Shown here: piece by piece, positions 16,564-23,434 of the stretch
Numbering within the stretch: position 1 is the stretch's first letter
How the letters are laid out: the number at the start of each line of letters is the position of its first letter
Assembly (NCBI GenBank): GCA_934702115.1
Contig: CAKUYF010000007.1
Coordinates: 1 to 23,574, forward strand
Direction: 5' to 3'
DNA from: an uncultured Eubacteriales bacterium
GTDB lineage: Bacteria; Bacillota; Clostridia; Oscillospirales; Acutalibacteraceae
DNA length: 23,574 nucleotides
The notes under the pieces: model-generated
Database searches by the model: none
What the model was told of the DNA's origin: nothing
Seen by the model: the letters and a program-made list of their open reading frames with translations, nothing else
Position numbers and translations under genes: made by a program

Positions 16564-17853
16564 ATGAAAAGAACTACATATCAAATAGCTGAATACGGTT
16601 CATTCATCACGGGTAAGCAAGTTGAGGGATATACTACGCTTCCAGCAGCAACTTTCGACCAATTAGAAAATTTCATTCTTTCTAACAAGAGCAAAGAAAC
16701 GGATGTATTGGAACTGATGGGAATTTCAGTGAAAAAAGGCTTGGGCAAAGTTATTACAGCAAAGAATTATGTGGGAGTGATTACCATGAATGACGGCACT
16801 TCCATTGAAATCTTGCCGAAGATCTATTCTAAGGCTTCATATAGCAAACGGAAGATAAAAAGGCTCGTAGTTGAGATGCTCAAAACACTCCACAACTCTC
16901 CATATAAGATATTTCAGACCACAAATGTTGACATTGAAAAAATGGACATTTTTGAAATTTTCATTCGTATGTTCATCGACGAGGTGTTCTTTATTGTCAA
17001 GCGAGGACTGAAAAGTAGCTACGAAATAGTATCCTCAAACGAGAACTTTTTCAAAGGTAAGCTGCTTTTTGCAGAACAAATCAAACATAATTATGCCCAT
17101 AAGGAGCGCTCTTATGTTACCTTTGATGCATTCAATAATAATCGCCCTGAAAACAGATTGATAAAGTCAACGCTGCTCAACCTCTACAAGCAAACTACCC
17201 TGGTTAGAAACAAGGCAGACCTTAAGACCTTGCTCAATGCGTTCGATGAAGTTTCGCCGTCGATTGATTATGCAGGCGATTTTGAGAGGTATGTACCGAA
17301 CCGAAATATTAAGGACTATTTTACGGCATTACATTGGTGCAGGGTGTTTCTTATGGGAAAGAGCTTTACTTCATTTTCGGGTTCTGAGGTTGCTTTCGCT
17401 TTGTTGTTCCCGATGGAAACTCTTTTTGAAAACTATATTGCCGTACAACTGAAAAAAGTATTGGGAACGACAGAGTTCAGAGTTTCCGCACAGGACAAGA
17501 CATATCATCTGTTCACTTTGCCAAGCAAAAAATTCTTGCTCAAGCCGGATATTGTTGTGAAACGGAAAAGCGACAAAGCTGTTTTCATTTGTGATACTAA
17601 ATGGAAACTACTTGCTGATGAAAAAGCCAACTACGGAATATCACAGGCGGATATGTATCAGATGTACACATACCATAAAAAATACAATGCAAGGAGTATC
17701 ACCTTATTGTATCCGTTTACCGAGCGAGTAACTAATACCAACATCGAATATGACTCAGGCGACGGAGTCATTGTGCGTGTGAGATTTATTGATTTATTTG
17801 ATGTAAAAAATAGCTTAGCTGCCATTACAGAGGAATTCAGTTTACAACAATAA
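16564..17853 (+). CDS. mcrC: McrC nuclease subunit of the McrBC system
   Basis: McrC caps the McrB hexamer, stimulates its NTPase and cuts DNA with a PD-(D/E)xK site. The 429 residues are a usual length. The N-terminal half contains VITMNDGTSIEILPKIYSK (72-90), the McrC finger/barrel region. The nuclease core is LKPDIVV (326-332, Asp329) and FICDTKWK (341-348, Asp344, Lys346), with NRPENRLIKSTL at 193-204. All expected catalytic residues are present. A strong GGAGGA ribosome site precedes the ATG, and the gene is evidently co-transcribed with mcrB. Nothing suggests decay, so the McrBC pair should be functional. No terminator is visible directly after the stop. Confidence 0.95.
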   Translation: MKRTTYQIAEYGSFITGKQVEGYTTLPAATFDQLENFILSNKSKETDVLELMGISVKKGLGKVITAKNYVGVITMNDGTSIEILPKIYSKASYSKRKIKRLVVEMLKTLHNSPYKIFQTTNVDIEKMDIFEIFIRMFIDEVFFIVKRGLKSSYEIVSSNENFFKGKLLFAEQIKHNYAHKERSYVTFDAFNNNRPENRLIKSTLLNLYKQTTLVRNKADLKTLLNAFDEVSPSIDYAGDFERYVPNRNIKDYFTALHWCRVFLMGKSFTSFSGSEVAFALLFPMETLFENYIAVQLKKVLGTTEFRVSAQDKTYHLFTLPSKKFLLKPDIVVKRKSDKAVFICDTKWKLLADEKANYGISQADMYQMYTYHKKYNARSITLLYPFTERVTNTNIEYDSGDGVIVRVRFIDLFDVKNSLAAITEEFSLQQ

Positions 17854-17876
17854 TTCGTAGGATACGTTATTGGGTC

Positions 17877-18127
17877 TTAGGGTAGCCGCTTTACGATGTT
17901 ATCTAACAGTCTTTGTGTTTGCAATTCGACTTCAGCAAGATGCTGGTTAAGCGTTCTGTCGGTAAGTAAATTGGAATTGCGTACTCAGTGATGCTCCTTC
18001 AAATACTGTCCATACCTTTGCTCTCATACGTCGCCCTGCACTTTGTTCTGTTCTCCTATTTCAAAATTGGGTAGGAAATATCGCCCAACTGTTGGTATGT
18101 GCCGCCCATATTTTCACACTCTACCAT
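17877..18127 (-). pseudogene. tnpV: TnpV, broken by frameshift and stop codons
   Basis: From ATG 18125-18127 the frame reads NMGGTYQQLGDISYPIL, the typical TnpV start (GGTY..xGdYxlPdL), and then stops. In another frame the remainder reads EQRYGQYLKEHH-stop-VRNSNLLTDRTLNQHL and AEVELQTQRLLDNIVKRL up to the stop at 17877-17879. The TGA codons probably replaced TGG. TnpV is a small transposon-associated protein of unknown role. It lies convergent to mcrC and 15 bases downstream of the 59-residue mobile-element protein, with a GGGAGG ribosome site, so the two once formed an operon. Confidence 0.65.
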
Positions 18128-18142
18128 TGCCTTGTCCTCCCT

Positions 18143-18322
18143 TCATTCAGTGTAAACAATCTTTAATTTTTTAACTTTTACGTTTACGAGTTTTATTAGA
18201 AGCCCATCAACAACATCAGTGTATCTGCCTGCCACAATAGGTCTGTGCAGCAAATCATTCAGGCTATCAATAATTAAGCGACGTTCCTCTGTGTCCAGCG
18301 CAAGATGGTATTTTTGTTTCAT
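18143..18322 (-). CDS. Small mobile-element protein (59 residues)
   Basis: The protein begins MKQKYHLALDTEERRLIIDS and continues LNDLLHRPIVAGRYTDVVDGLLIKL, ending in a basic tail. I recognise the type: a 55-65 residue protein common in Gram-positive conjugative and mobilisable transposons, with 'LtxeErrlIlxSLxdLrnxLixqGRYTDaVDelLxKlx'. Function unknown. A ribosome site AGAGGA lies about 7 bases from the ATG. It is intact, unlike the tnpV remnant behind it. Its presence supports the view that the mcrBC block was delivered by a Tn916- or Tn4555-like element. Confidence 0.75.
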   Translation of the reverse strand: MKQKYHLALDTEERRLIIDSLNDLLHRPIVAGRYTDVVDGLLIKLVNVKVKKLKIVYTE

Positions 18323-18399
18323 TTATTGTTCCTCTTTTGATTCTTTACAACTATTGTAGCAGAAATAATAGGAAAAATCGAATGTGCAAATTCTGTCCT

Positions 18400-18436
18400 A
18401 AGAAGAGCATATTCGGCACAGAGGAATATGCTTCTT
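18400..18436. repeat. Imperfect hairpin at the right side of the mcrBC block
   Basis: AAGAAG-AG-CATATTC (18400-18414) pairs with GAATATGCTTCTT (18424-18436), leaving a 2-base bulge and a 9-base loop. No U-run follows in either direction, so it is not a standard terminator. It may be part of the end of the former mobile element. Confidence 0.4.
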
Positions 18437-18561
18437 ACTGCAGGTTATTTAATATGAAATTCGTTATCAACCCTCGTAACAAAATTGGCTGATTATAAAT
18501 TAATCGACTTTTCGTTTTTCATTTTTAATAAAAACTTACATTGGGAGACAGTTTTGAATAA

Positions 18562-18747
18562 GAGATAATAGACTATCATGGATATGCTAGTTTAATGTTT
18601 TTAACATACAAACGTTTTAATAATTGTAATGCAACATCCATAAGTGAAAGATACGATTCTTGTTTTGACAAAATTTACTCGAATAATGTAATTGTTAAAA
18701 AAACTACTGCAATCGATAATAAAATGTTGGAAGAATTTTTTAACTGA
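18562..18747 (+). pseudogene. Unassigned coding fragment
   Basis: An open stretch of 61 codons between stops reads DYHGYASLMFLTYKRFNNCN and then SISERYDSCFDKIYSNN, closing with KMLEEFFN. There is no ribosome site at its only early ATG (18592-18594). The composition is protein-like, but I do not recognise a family. It is probably a remnant, as it lies among other broken fragments. Confidence 0.25.
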
Positions 18748-18760
18748 AAGATCAAATTAA

Positions 18761-18961
18761 AACCAGTTAAATATAGGGTACTGTATAGAAAAAATTTTTC
18801 GCGAAAAGGTATGTGCACCTTTAGGAGTATCTAACGTGATTTTAAAAATATGGAAAAATGATAATGTAGGCTTTGAATGTTGGAAAAATGATAAAAATAT
18901 TGCATCAATCAAAACATTACAAAAAATATGTAAAATTTTGAATTTTCCTATAGATAGATAA
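18761..18961 (+). pseudogene. XRE-type helix-turn-helix remnant
   Basis: The open frame without a good start ends LGVSNVILKIWKNDN ... SIKTLQKICKILNFPIDR. This is the second half of an XRE/Cro HTH (usual 'LgVSxxxIskwExGkxxPsixtLkkIakiLnvsid'), with an apparent internal duplication of WKNDN/K where one W-x-x-x would be expected. A 12-bp palindrome TTTTCGCGAAAA (18796-18807) falls within it. It is probably the residue of an element-borne regulator. Confidence 0.4.
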
Positions 18962-19178
18962 AGAAGTCTCTTATACAGTTGAATTAAAAATTGTTAAAAT
19001 AATGCTTCTAAATCAGATTTCAATATTCAATATTATTATAACGGTGAACTTATTTATAATTTTAGTGTTACAAAAGAACTGTTTAAATTTTTCTAAAAAA
19101 AATGCTTAAAGAATGAATACTTTGTAAAATCTAACGCCACGGAAAAAGCCTATTTAAAATGTTTAACAGCCACATGCA

Positions 19179-19207
19179 AAAATTCCTTACTTATTGTAAG
19201 GAATTTT
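19179..19207 (-). terminator. Strong terminator hairpin
   Basis: A 12-bp perfect stem, AAAATTCCTTAC / GTAAGGAATTTT, has a 5-base loop. It lies 13 bases after the stop of the minus-strand small gene and has T-rich flanks on both sides, so it may act in both directions. Confidence 0.75.
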
Positions 19208-19219
19208 CATTTTAAGGAA

Positions 19220-19387
19220 CTATTTCTTTCTATATTCTGATACGCCTTCTTCAGAACGGTAAGGCGGAATTGTTTCCCCTTCTTTAACGTTAATGGTTCC
19301 TATTTCTTGACCTGAATTACCTATTACGCCAAGCGTTAAATTCTGATCTGCGATTTGTCCCGGTTTATAGTTTTTATTCTCTGACAT
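19220..19387 (-). CDS. Small 55-residue protein, YjzC-like in outline
   Basis: A near-perfect ribosome site (AAGGAGGTGG, 6 bases before ATG 19385-19387) and a strong terminator make this short frame convincing. The protein starts MSENKNYKPGQIADQNLTLG, continues VIGNSGQEIGTINVKEGETI and ends PPYRSEEGVSEYRKK. The 'KPGQxA...G...V..Ge.xPP' layout resembles the small YjzC-type proteins of Bacillota, of unknown function, but I hold that identification loosely. There is no signal peptide, membrane segment or cysteine. The strong translation signals suggest an abundant protein. It is on the same strand as the calpain-like gene but separated by 325 bases. Confidence 0.7.
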   Translation of the reverse strand: MSENKNYKPGQIADQNLTLGVIGNSGQEIGTINVKEGETIPPYRSEEGVSEYRKK

Positions 19388-19711
19388 TTCAGCCACCTCC
19401 TTATTAATTCATATACCTTATTATTTTCATCAATTTCTATATTATTCATACAAATGAAACATTCTGCAGAGGTTTTAAAAATTGACTTTAAATTGACTTT
19501 AAATTATATATTCAGATTACTTTTTTGATACTAATAAATAAAGAAGTGAATAGAATACTTATTAAAAAATCAGATCAAGAGAGGAAAAAATATATTAATT
19601 TATCACTGCAATAAATCTTTAATAGTAAATTATAAAACAAAAAATAGGTTTATAAGTATTCACAGGCTACTATGGCAAAAACTATATCTTTAAATACTAT
19701 CTACGCCATAA
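19388..19711. other. AT-rich intergenic region
   Basis: There is no gene here that I can support. It contains the upstream region of the 55-residue protein, a short frame (about 19432-19320, minus strand) overlapping that gene's ribosome site that I judge chance, and a tandem 11-base repeat. No clear terminator is seen after the calpain-like gene. Confidence 0.5.
19481..19502. repeat. Tandem repeat, 2 x 11 bases (ATTGACTTTAA)
   Basis: Two perfect consecutive copies are followed by a third partial ATT. Each carries a TTGACT that looks like a -35 box on the plus strand, but no gene follows there. It lies about 95-115 bases upstream of the 55-residue protein. Confidence 0.6.
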
Positions 19712-21412
19712 TTATCTCGAATACGATAGACTAAATAGTAATTTGCAGAAATGATTCAGTTCCATTATACAGGTCCTATTATTGTCTATATACTTTTCTT
19801 TTACATTTTTAAAGTCTTGATTTCCTTTAAGAAATTGTTTTGCAGATTCAGAGTAATGCTTGCACGCCTTATCGTAATTCACTTTAGTAGTCTCTTTATG
19901 TGGATTTTCAAGTACTATAAATTTGTAAACAGGTTTTTCTTCTGCGGTTACTTCATCACCTGCAGCTATGGAAATCGCCGCTTTAACAGCGTATGAATGT
20001 CTAGCCACTATACCGATTTTTCCCTTTTCATTTTCTATGTTTTTTCCGAATATTTCTTTACTGTTGTCAATACACGATAAAACTAAAGACTTTTTTTCTT
20101 CTTTTGTGAATTGCTGTCCATAAAACTTTTGGCGTATATCTTCTTCTTTTAGAGAAGATAGCTTTGGATCCTTTGATAATTTACAAGCTCGAACGATCTT
20201 TTCAAGTTTTTCATCAACTTCATTTTCTAACCAAGACAATACCCGCTTAGCTACTCTATCGATGCTTATATCTTCTTCATGTTTTTGATCATTCTTGAAG
20301 AGCTCTAGCTTAAATGCTGCGATAACAACTTGTCGCTGCCTCAATTTTTTATCAATCCTCCGGAACGTCACTTCCTCTCTGGGACCATATCTATCAGCTA
20401 TCTTATCCCTACTAACAAATTTTTTTGGAAGATCATCCTTGCTCCAGAACATATCTTTTGCGCTAATTGACTGTTTGTCAACACATTTCACAGCATTTTT
20501 AATAATAGATTCAGTTATTTCATTCAAATATTTTATATTTCCAAAACAATATCTCTCCCTAGATTTTTTACCTGTCAATATAGTTATGCACGCTTCATTA
20601 CAAGTTTGGTTGTCAAATTTATTTATCATTTGGTCCTCCAGAACGTCTAATATTTTGTCTTTACTTTTATCAAGTTCAGCCCTAATTTTCTTATATAGCT
20701 CTTCATCTTGCCCAAATCGAATTTGGTTAAATTTATAAGATTTTTCAACAAAAGGATCTTTTGATTCCTTAATGTAATAGTCTAATACTTCATCACGATA
20801 GGACCTCCAAACACCTGGTTTAGAATAATTCATATTTTCACGTATATTTGGAAATTTATTCATTTCTTTAGCAACTGCAATTTCAACTACCAGTGGCCAT
20901 AAACGTCTATGTTGCGTTGATCTACCTATTCTAAGAATGTCATATATATCCACTCTTACTTTTCTAATTTCAGTGGGTTCAATAGTAATAACACAATCAA
21001 AAACATTTTTTTCCGGTTTGTAATGAACATCCCAGTTGTACCTAAAATCATGTAAGTAAACATTAACCGCATAATAAGGATTTTGTGGATCGGGTCTAAT
21101 AAGGTCATATATAGACCTATAATTTTGTTTTACCATTCTCATAAGAGTAGCAAGCCATGAGCAAGAACCAAATTGGGTATCACCAGGTAAGGTAAACACT
21201 AATCCTCCTTGGTTTATATCTTTAGGCGAAGGAATAGTATTTTTTCCATTTTTGAAGTCAAAAAAAAGCTTCTCAAAAAAATTAAAATTTTTATCTTTTT
21301 CTTTCTGTTGTTTCTCTAATACTTCAGTCCAGTTTTTAAGCCGTATCTCTCTATTTTCTCTTTTATTAATCCACTTTTCTATCATTTCTTCGTTATTATG
21401 GGGTATAGCCAT
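19712..21412 (-). CDS. Calpain-like (C2 family, papain-fold) cysteine protease with a large insertion
   Basis: The 566-residue protein has no signal peptide or membrane segment, so a cytoplasmic location is likely. A charged coiled N-terminus (1-55) leads to LPGDTQFGSCSWLATLMRMV (75-94), resembling the calpain active-site Cys block (QGxLGDCWLLA); the Cys would be C84, with Q80 or D78 near the oxyanion position. Much later GIVARHSYAVKAA (467-479) matches the calpain His block (GLVxGHAYSV; H472), and YKFIVLENPHKET (496-508) matches the Asn block (LRNPWGE; N503). The Cys-to-His gap is about 390 residues against roughly 150-160 in calpains, so a large helical Lys/Glu-rich insertion (about 200-460) sits in the fold. 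A ribosome site AAGGAGG and a strong promoter precede it. I infer protease activity from the three motifs. The substrate and role (toxin, defence effector or housekeeping) are unknown. Confidence 0.65.
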   Translation of the reverse strand: MAIPHNNEEMIEKWINKRENREIRLKNWTEVLEKQQKEKDKNFNFFEKLFFDFKNGKNTIPSPKDINQGGLVFTLPGDTQFGSCSWLATLMRMVKQNYRSIYDLIRPDPQNPYYAVNVYLHDFRYNWDVHYKPEKNVFDCVITIEPTEIRKVRVDIYDILRIGRSTQHRRLWPLVVEIAVAKEMNKFPNIRENMNYSKPGVWRSYRDEVLDYYIKESKDPFVEKSYKFNQIRFGQDEELYKKIRAELDKSKDKILDVLEDQMINKFDNQTCNEACITILTGKKSRERYCFGNIKYLNEITESIIKNAVKCVDKQSISAKDMFWSKDDLPKKFVSRDKIADRYGPREEVTFRRIDKKLRQRQVVIAAFKLELFKNDQKHEEDISIDRVAKRVLSWLENEVDEKLEKIVRACKLSKDPKLSSLKEEDIRQKFYGQQFTKEEKKSLVLSCIDNSKEIFGKNIENEKGKIGIVARHSYAVKAAISIAAGDEVTAEEKPVYKFIVLENPHKETTKVNYDKACKHYSESAKQFLKGNQDFKNVKEKYIDNNRTCIMELNHFCKLLFSLSYSR

Positions 21413-21435
21413 AACTTATTTCCTCCTTAATCAAA

Positions 21436-21456
21436 AAATTTAAATTATTTAAATTT
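21436..21456. promoter_or_regulatory. 21-base palindrome in the leader of the calpain-like gene
   Basis: Two perfect 10-base arms (AAATTTAAAT and ATTTAAATTT) flank one central base. It lies between the -10 box and the ribosome site, at about +2 to +22 of the transcript. It could be an operator or an RNA hairpin. The AT-only composition tempers confidence. Confidence 0.4.
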
Positions 21457-21464
21457 CATAATTA

Positions 21465-21493
21465 ATTGTAATTACATTATATATTTTTGTCAA
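21465..21493 (-). promoter_or_regulatory. Strong promoter of the calpain-like gene
   Basis: On the minus strand a consensus TTGACA (-35, 21488-21493), a 17-base spacer and TACAAT (-10, 21465-21470) stand about 50 bases upstream of the start codon. Confidence 0.7.
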
Positions 21494-21553
21494 TATATAC
21501 AGATGCCATTCTTTGCAAGAGTTCAAAAACGTGCACCCATTACTTTTATAAAC

Positions 21554-21578
21554 AAAAAAAGATCTGGTTTCTCAGATC
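21554..21578 (-). terminator. Rho-independent terminator behind a tRNA 3' half
   Basis: GATCTG / CAGATC (6 bp) with a 6-base loop (21561-21578) is followed on the minus strand by seven T (21554-21560). It lies 8 bases beyond the CCA end of the tRNA-Lys fragment, as expected for a tRNA gene's own terminator. Confidence 0.7.
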
Positions 21579-21586
21579 ACTCAACA

Positions 21587-21631
21587 TGGTACACCATAGA
21601 AGGCTCGAACTCCAAACACTCTGATTAAGAG
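21587..21631 (-). pseudogene. 3' half of a tRNA-Lys(CTT) gene, probable attachment-site scar
   Basis: On the minus strand the segment starts with an anticodon loop CTCTTAA (anticodon CTT). It continues with TCAGA (3' anticodon stem), a 5-base variable loop, and a T arm TGGAG-TTCGAGC-CTTCT (4 of 5 pairs). Then come ATGGTGT (3' acceptor strand), discriminator A and CCA. No matching ACACCAT acceptor 5' strand or D arm lies upstream, and the 5' anticodon stem is lost at 21632. A break at the anticodon loop is the usual crossover region for integrases that use tRNA genes. The terminator retained on the left suggests that the left side is the original flank and the inserted DNA lies to the right. 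Confidence 0.55.
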
Positions 21632-21918
21632 TATTATCAAATGATTTCTTAGTTCAGAATATTGTTAAAATTTATACTATTTTAAATAAAAGTGAGTCTG
21701 ATCTATTTAAATATAATTTTTTTATTAATAATTTTATACTTTTTCATTTAATTATTTATTTTTTTATAATTGTCGTCAAAATTGTGGTTAAATAGTCAGC
21801 TGGATTTTTTTGACTTTAATCAAAGACTCTCAAACTTTATATTGACACTAATAATTTTGCTAAGCCAAATTTTAAGTGTATAAAAATAGTTCTCTATTGA
21901 AAGTGATTACCATTTTAA
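21632..21918. other. AT-rich region without a gene
   Basis: Very AT-rich, with many short stop-filled frames. I see no gene, RNA or clear hairpin. Its left edge is the break in the tRNA-Lys sequence. Confidence 0.5.
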
Positions 21919-22290
21919 AATAGTCATGATAATTTTGAAAAATTTATGCATGAGGAAGATAAAATTTCTCCGCTTATAAAAGCCGCAATACTTCATAGTC
22001 ATTTTGAAATGATACATCCGTTCCTTGATGGTAATGGCAGACTCGTAAGACTTATTATCACTCTTTATCTTTCAGTAAACAATATACTTCATAGACCTAC
22101 TCCATATTTATCAAAATACTTTAAAAAACATCGTTCGGTATATTATGAATTACTTTCAAACATACATCAAAAAGGACAGTATGAAGAATTTATAAAATTT
22201 TAGACCTTAGTGCTTTTACAACAGGAAAGACTACTTAATAAACTTACCAATGAAGATATACTCAAAAATCTAGATAATAAAGAAAGATAA
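21919..22290 (+). pseudogene. Fic-domain protein, truncated remnant
   Basis: The frame opens after a stop at 21916-21918 and reads DNFEKFMHEEDKISPLIKAA, ILHSHFEM and the Fic core HPFLDGNGRLVR (match to HPFx[D/E]GNGRxxR), then YLSKYFKKHRSVYYELL. The catalytic His and GNGR are kept, but the roughly 100-180 N-terminal residues normal in this class are absent. A TAG at 22201-22203 interrupts it at EEFIKF-stop-TLVLLQQERLL, where TGG is likely ancestral. Fic enzymes transfer AMP or similar groups to proteins. The ATG at 21946 lacks a good ribosome site. It is a dead gene and part of the DNA to the right of the tRNA scar. Confidence 0.7.
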
Positions 22291-22316
22291 AGTATTCGTA
22301 TATCAAAAATACATAG

Positions 22317-22526
22317 ATATATTTAATCAAGAATAATAAAATCACTACTTTGTATTTAAAAATATTAACTTATAAAAATTTCAAAACCAGTCATAAACAG
22401 TACTTGAAAAAATACGACCTACCCGTAGACTGTGAAATACTTGTAAAACAAGGTCACATTGATAAAGAAAATAAAAGTCCTCAAATTATAAATCTAACTC
22501 AACGCGAGAAACTGTGGAGAACGTAA
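22317..22526 (+). pseudogene. Unassigned coding fragment after the Fic remnant
   Basis: An open stretch with no start codon or ribosome site reads SHKQYLKKYDLPVDCEILVK, then QGHIDKENKSPQIINLTQRE, ending KLWRT. The layout resembles a winged-helix end ('G.I.k.nk.pq.i.LT..g'), possibly the C-terminus of the former Fic protein in a shifted frame. I cannot assign it. Confidence 0.3.
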
Positions 22527-22590
22527 TTTAAATGTTGATCGAGTTAGGCAATGAATATGTTTTTAGTGATTTTTGTTTCTATTTCACCAA

Positions 22591-22619
22591 TTGCTTTTTA
22601 AATAATCTTGATTTATAAT
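22591..22619 (+). promoter_or_regulatory. Promoter of the decarboxylase-cupin/flavodoxin operon
   Basis: TTGCTT (22591-22596), a 17-base spacer and a perfect TATAAT (22614-22619) lie about 40 bases before the coding start. Confidence 0.6.
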
Positions 22620-22665
22620 ATTAATTACCAAAGCATACATAATAAAAAGAAGGAGGGAAATGCAA

Positions 22666-23421
22666 ATGGATATTAAACAAACAGCAGGAAGAACCCAGTT
22701 GGGAAACTTTGCTCCTAAATTTGCAGAACTAAATGATGATGTACTTTTTGGAGAAGTTTGGTCTAGAGAAGATAAACTATCTCTTCGAGATCGCTCCCTT
22801 GTTACAGTTATTGCACTTATGGCGCAAGGTCTTACAGATGAGTCTTTCAAATATCATCTAATGAGTGCAAAGAAAAATGGTATAACTAAAGAGGAAATTG
22901 CAGAAATTATAACACACGCAGCTTTTTATACAGGATGGTCTAAAGCATGGGCGGCGTTCCGCCTAGCAAAGGAAGTTTGGAATGAAAAAACGTATACAAG
23001 CGATACTAAAACAGTCCATTCTAATAATATGATATTTCCTATAGGCGAACCGAATGATGCTTTCGCAAAGTACTTTGTTGGGCAGAGTTATCTTGCACCT
23101 ATTTCAAGAGAACAGATATTTATTGCAAATGTTGCTTTTGAGCCCTCATGCCGCAATAATTGGCATATCCATAAAGCTTCAAAAGGCGGCGGACAAATTC
23201 TTATTTGTGTTGCTGGTCGAGGATACTATCAGGAATGGGGAAAAAAGGCTAGAAAGTTATTTCCCGGTGATATAGTCAATGTCCCTGCCGGCGTTAAACA
23301 TTGGCATGGCGCGACAAAAGACAGTTGGTTTTCTCATTTAGCAATAGAAGTACCCGCAGAAAATGGTTCAAATGAATGGTTAGAACCCGTGGATGATAAT
23401 ACTTATGGTAAACTAAAATGA
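22666..23421 (+). CDS. Carboxymuconolactone decarboxylase-like/cupin two-domain protein
   Basis: Two domains are visible (numbering from the ATG at 22660). Residues about 20-108 form a carboxymuconolactone decarboxylase (AhpD-like) fold, with REDKLSLRDRSLVTVIALMA, KYHLMSAKKNGITKEEIAEI and ITHAAFYTGWSKAWAAF; the CxxC of peroxidase-type AhpD is absent. Residues about 125-235 form a cupin with WHIHKASKGGGQILICVAG and PGDIVNVPAGVKHWHGA; H169, H171 and the HWH at 214-216 are candidate metal ligands. Such fusions are usually annotated as oxidoreductase-associated or quinone-handling proteins, without a proven reaction. I prefer the ATG at 22666: AGGAGG (22651-22656) is 9 bases from it but only 3 from the in-frame ATG at 22660. 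It is followed after 13 bases by a flavodoxin gene. Confidence 0.9.
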   Translation: MDIKQTAGRTQLGNFAPKFAELNDDVLFGEVWSREDKLSLRDRSLVTVIALMAQGLTDESFKYHLMSAKKNGITKEEIAEIITHAAFYTGWSKAWAAFRLAKEVWNEKTYTSDTKTVHSNNMIFPIGEPNDAFAKYFVGQSYLAPISREQIFIANVAFEPSCRNNWHIHKASKGGGQILICVAGRGYYQEWGKKARKLFPGDIVNVPAGVKHWHGATKDSWFSHLAIEVPAENGSNEWLEPVDDNTYGKLK

Positions 23422-23434
23422 GGAGGAAAAACAA

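Noticed and set aside
9084..18350. A second attachment repeat matching the tRNA-Pro 3' end
   Set aside because: I looked for the T-arm and acceptor sequence further right and found no convincing copy, so the right edge of the island remains undefined.
20295..20738. Plus-strand frame of 147 codons opposite the protease gene
   Set aside because: It is antisense to a long gene with clear motifs and a good ribosome site, and its Ser/Leu/Phe-rich composition is typical of a shadow frame.
21587..21665. A complete tRNA gene at this site
   Set aside because: No acceptor 5' strand, D arm or 5' anticodon stem is found upstream on the minus strand. Only the 3' half can be supported.
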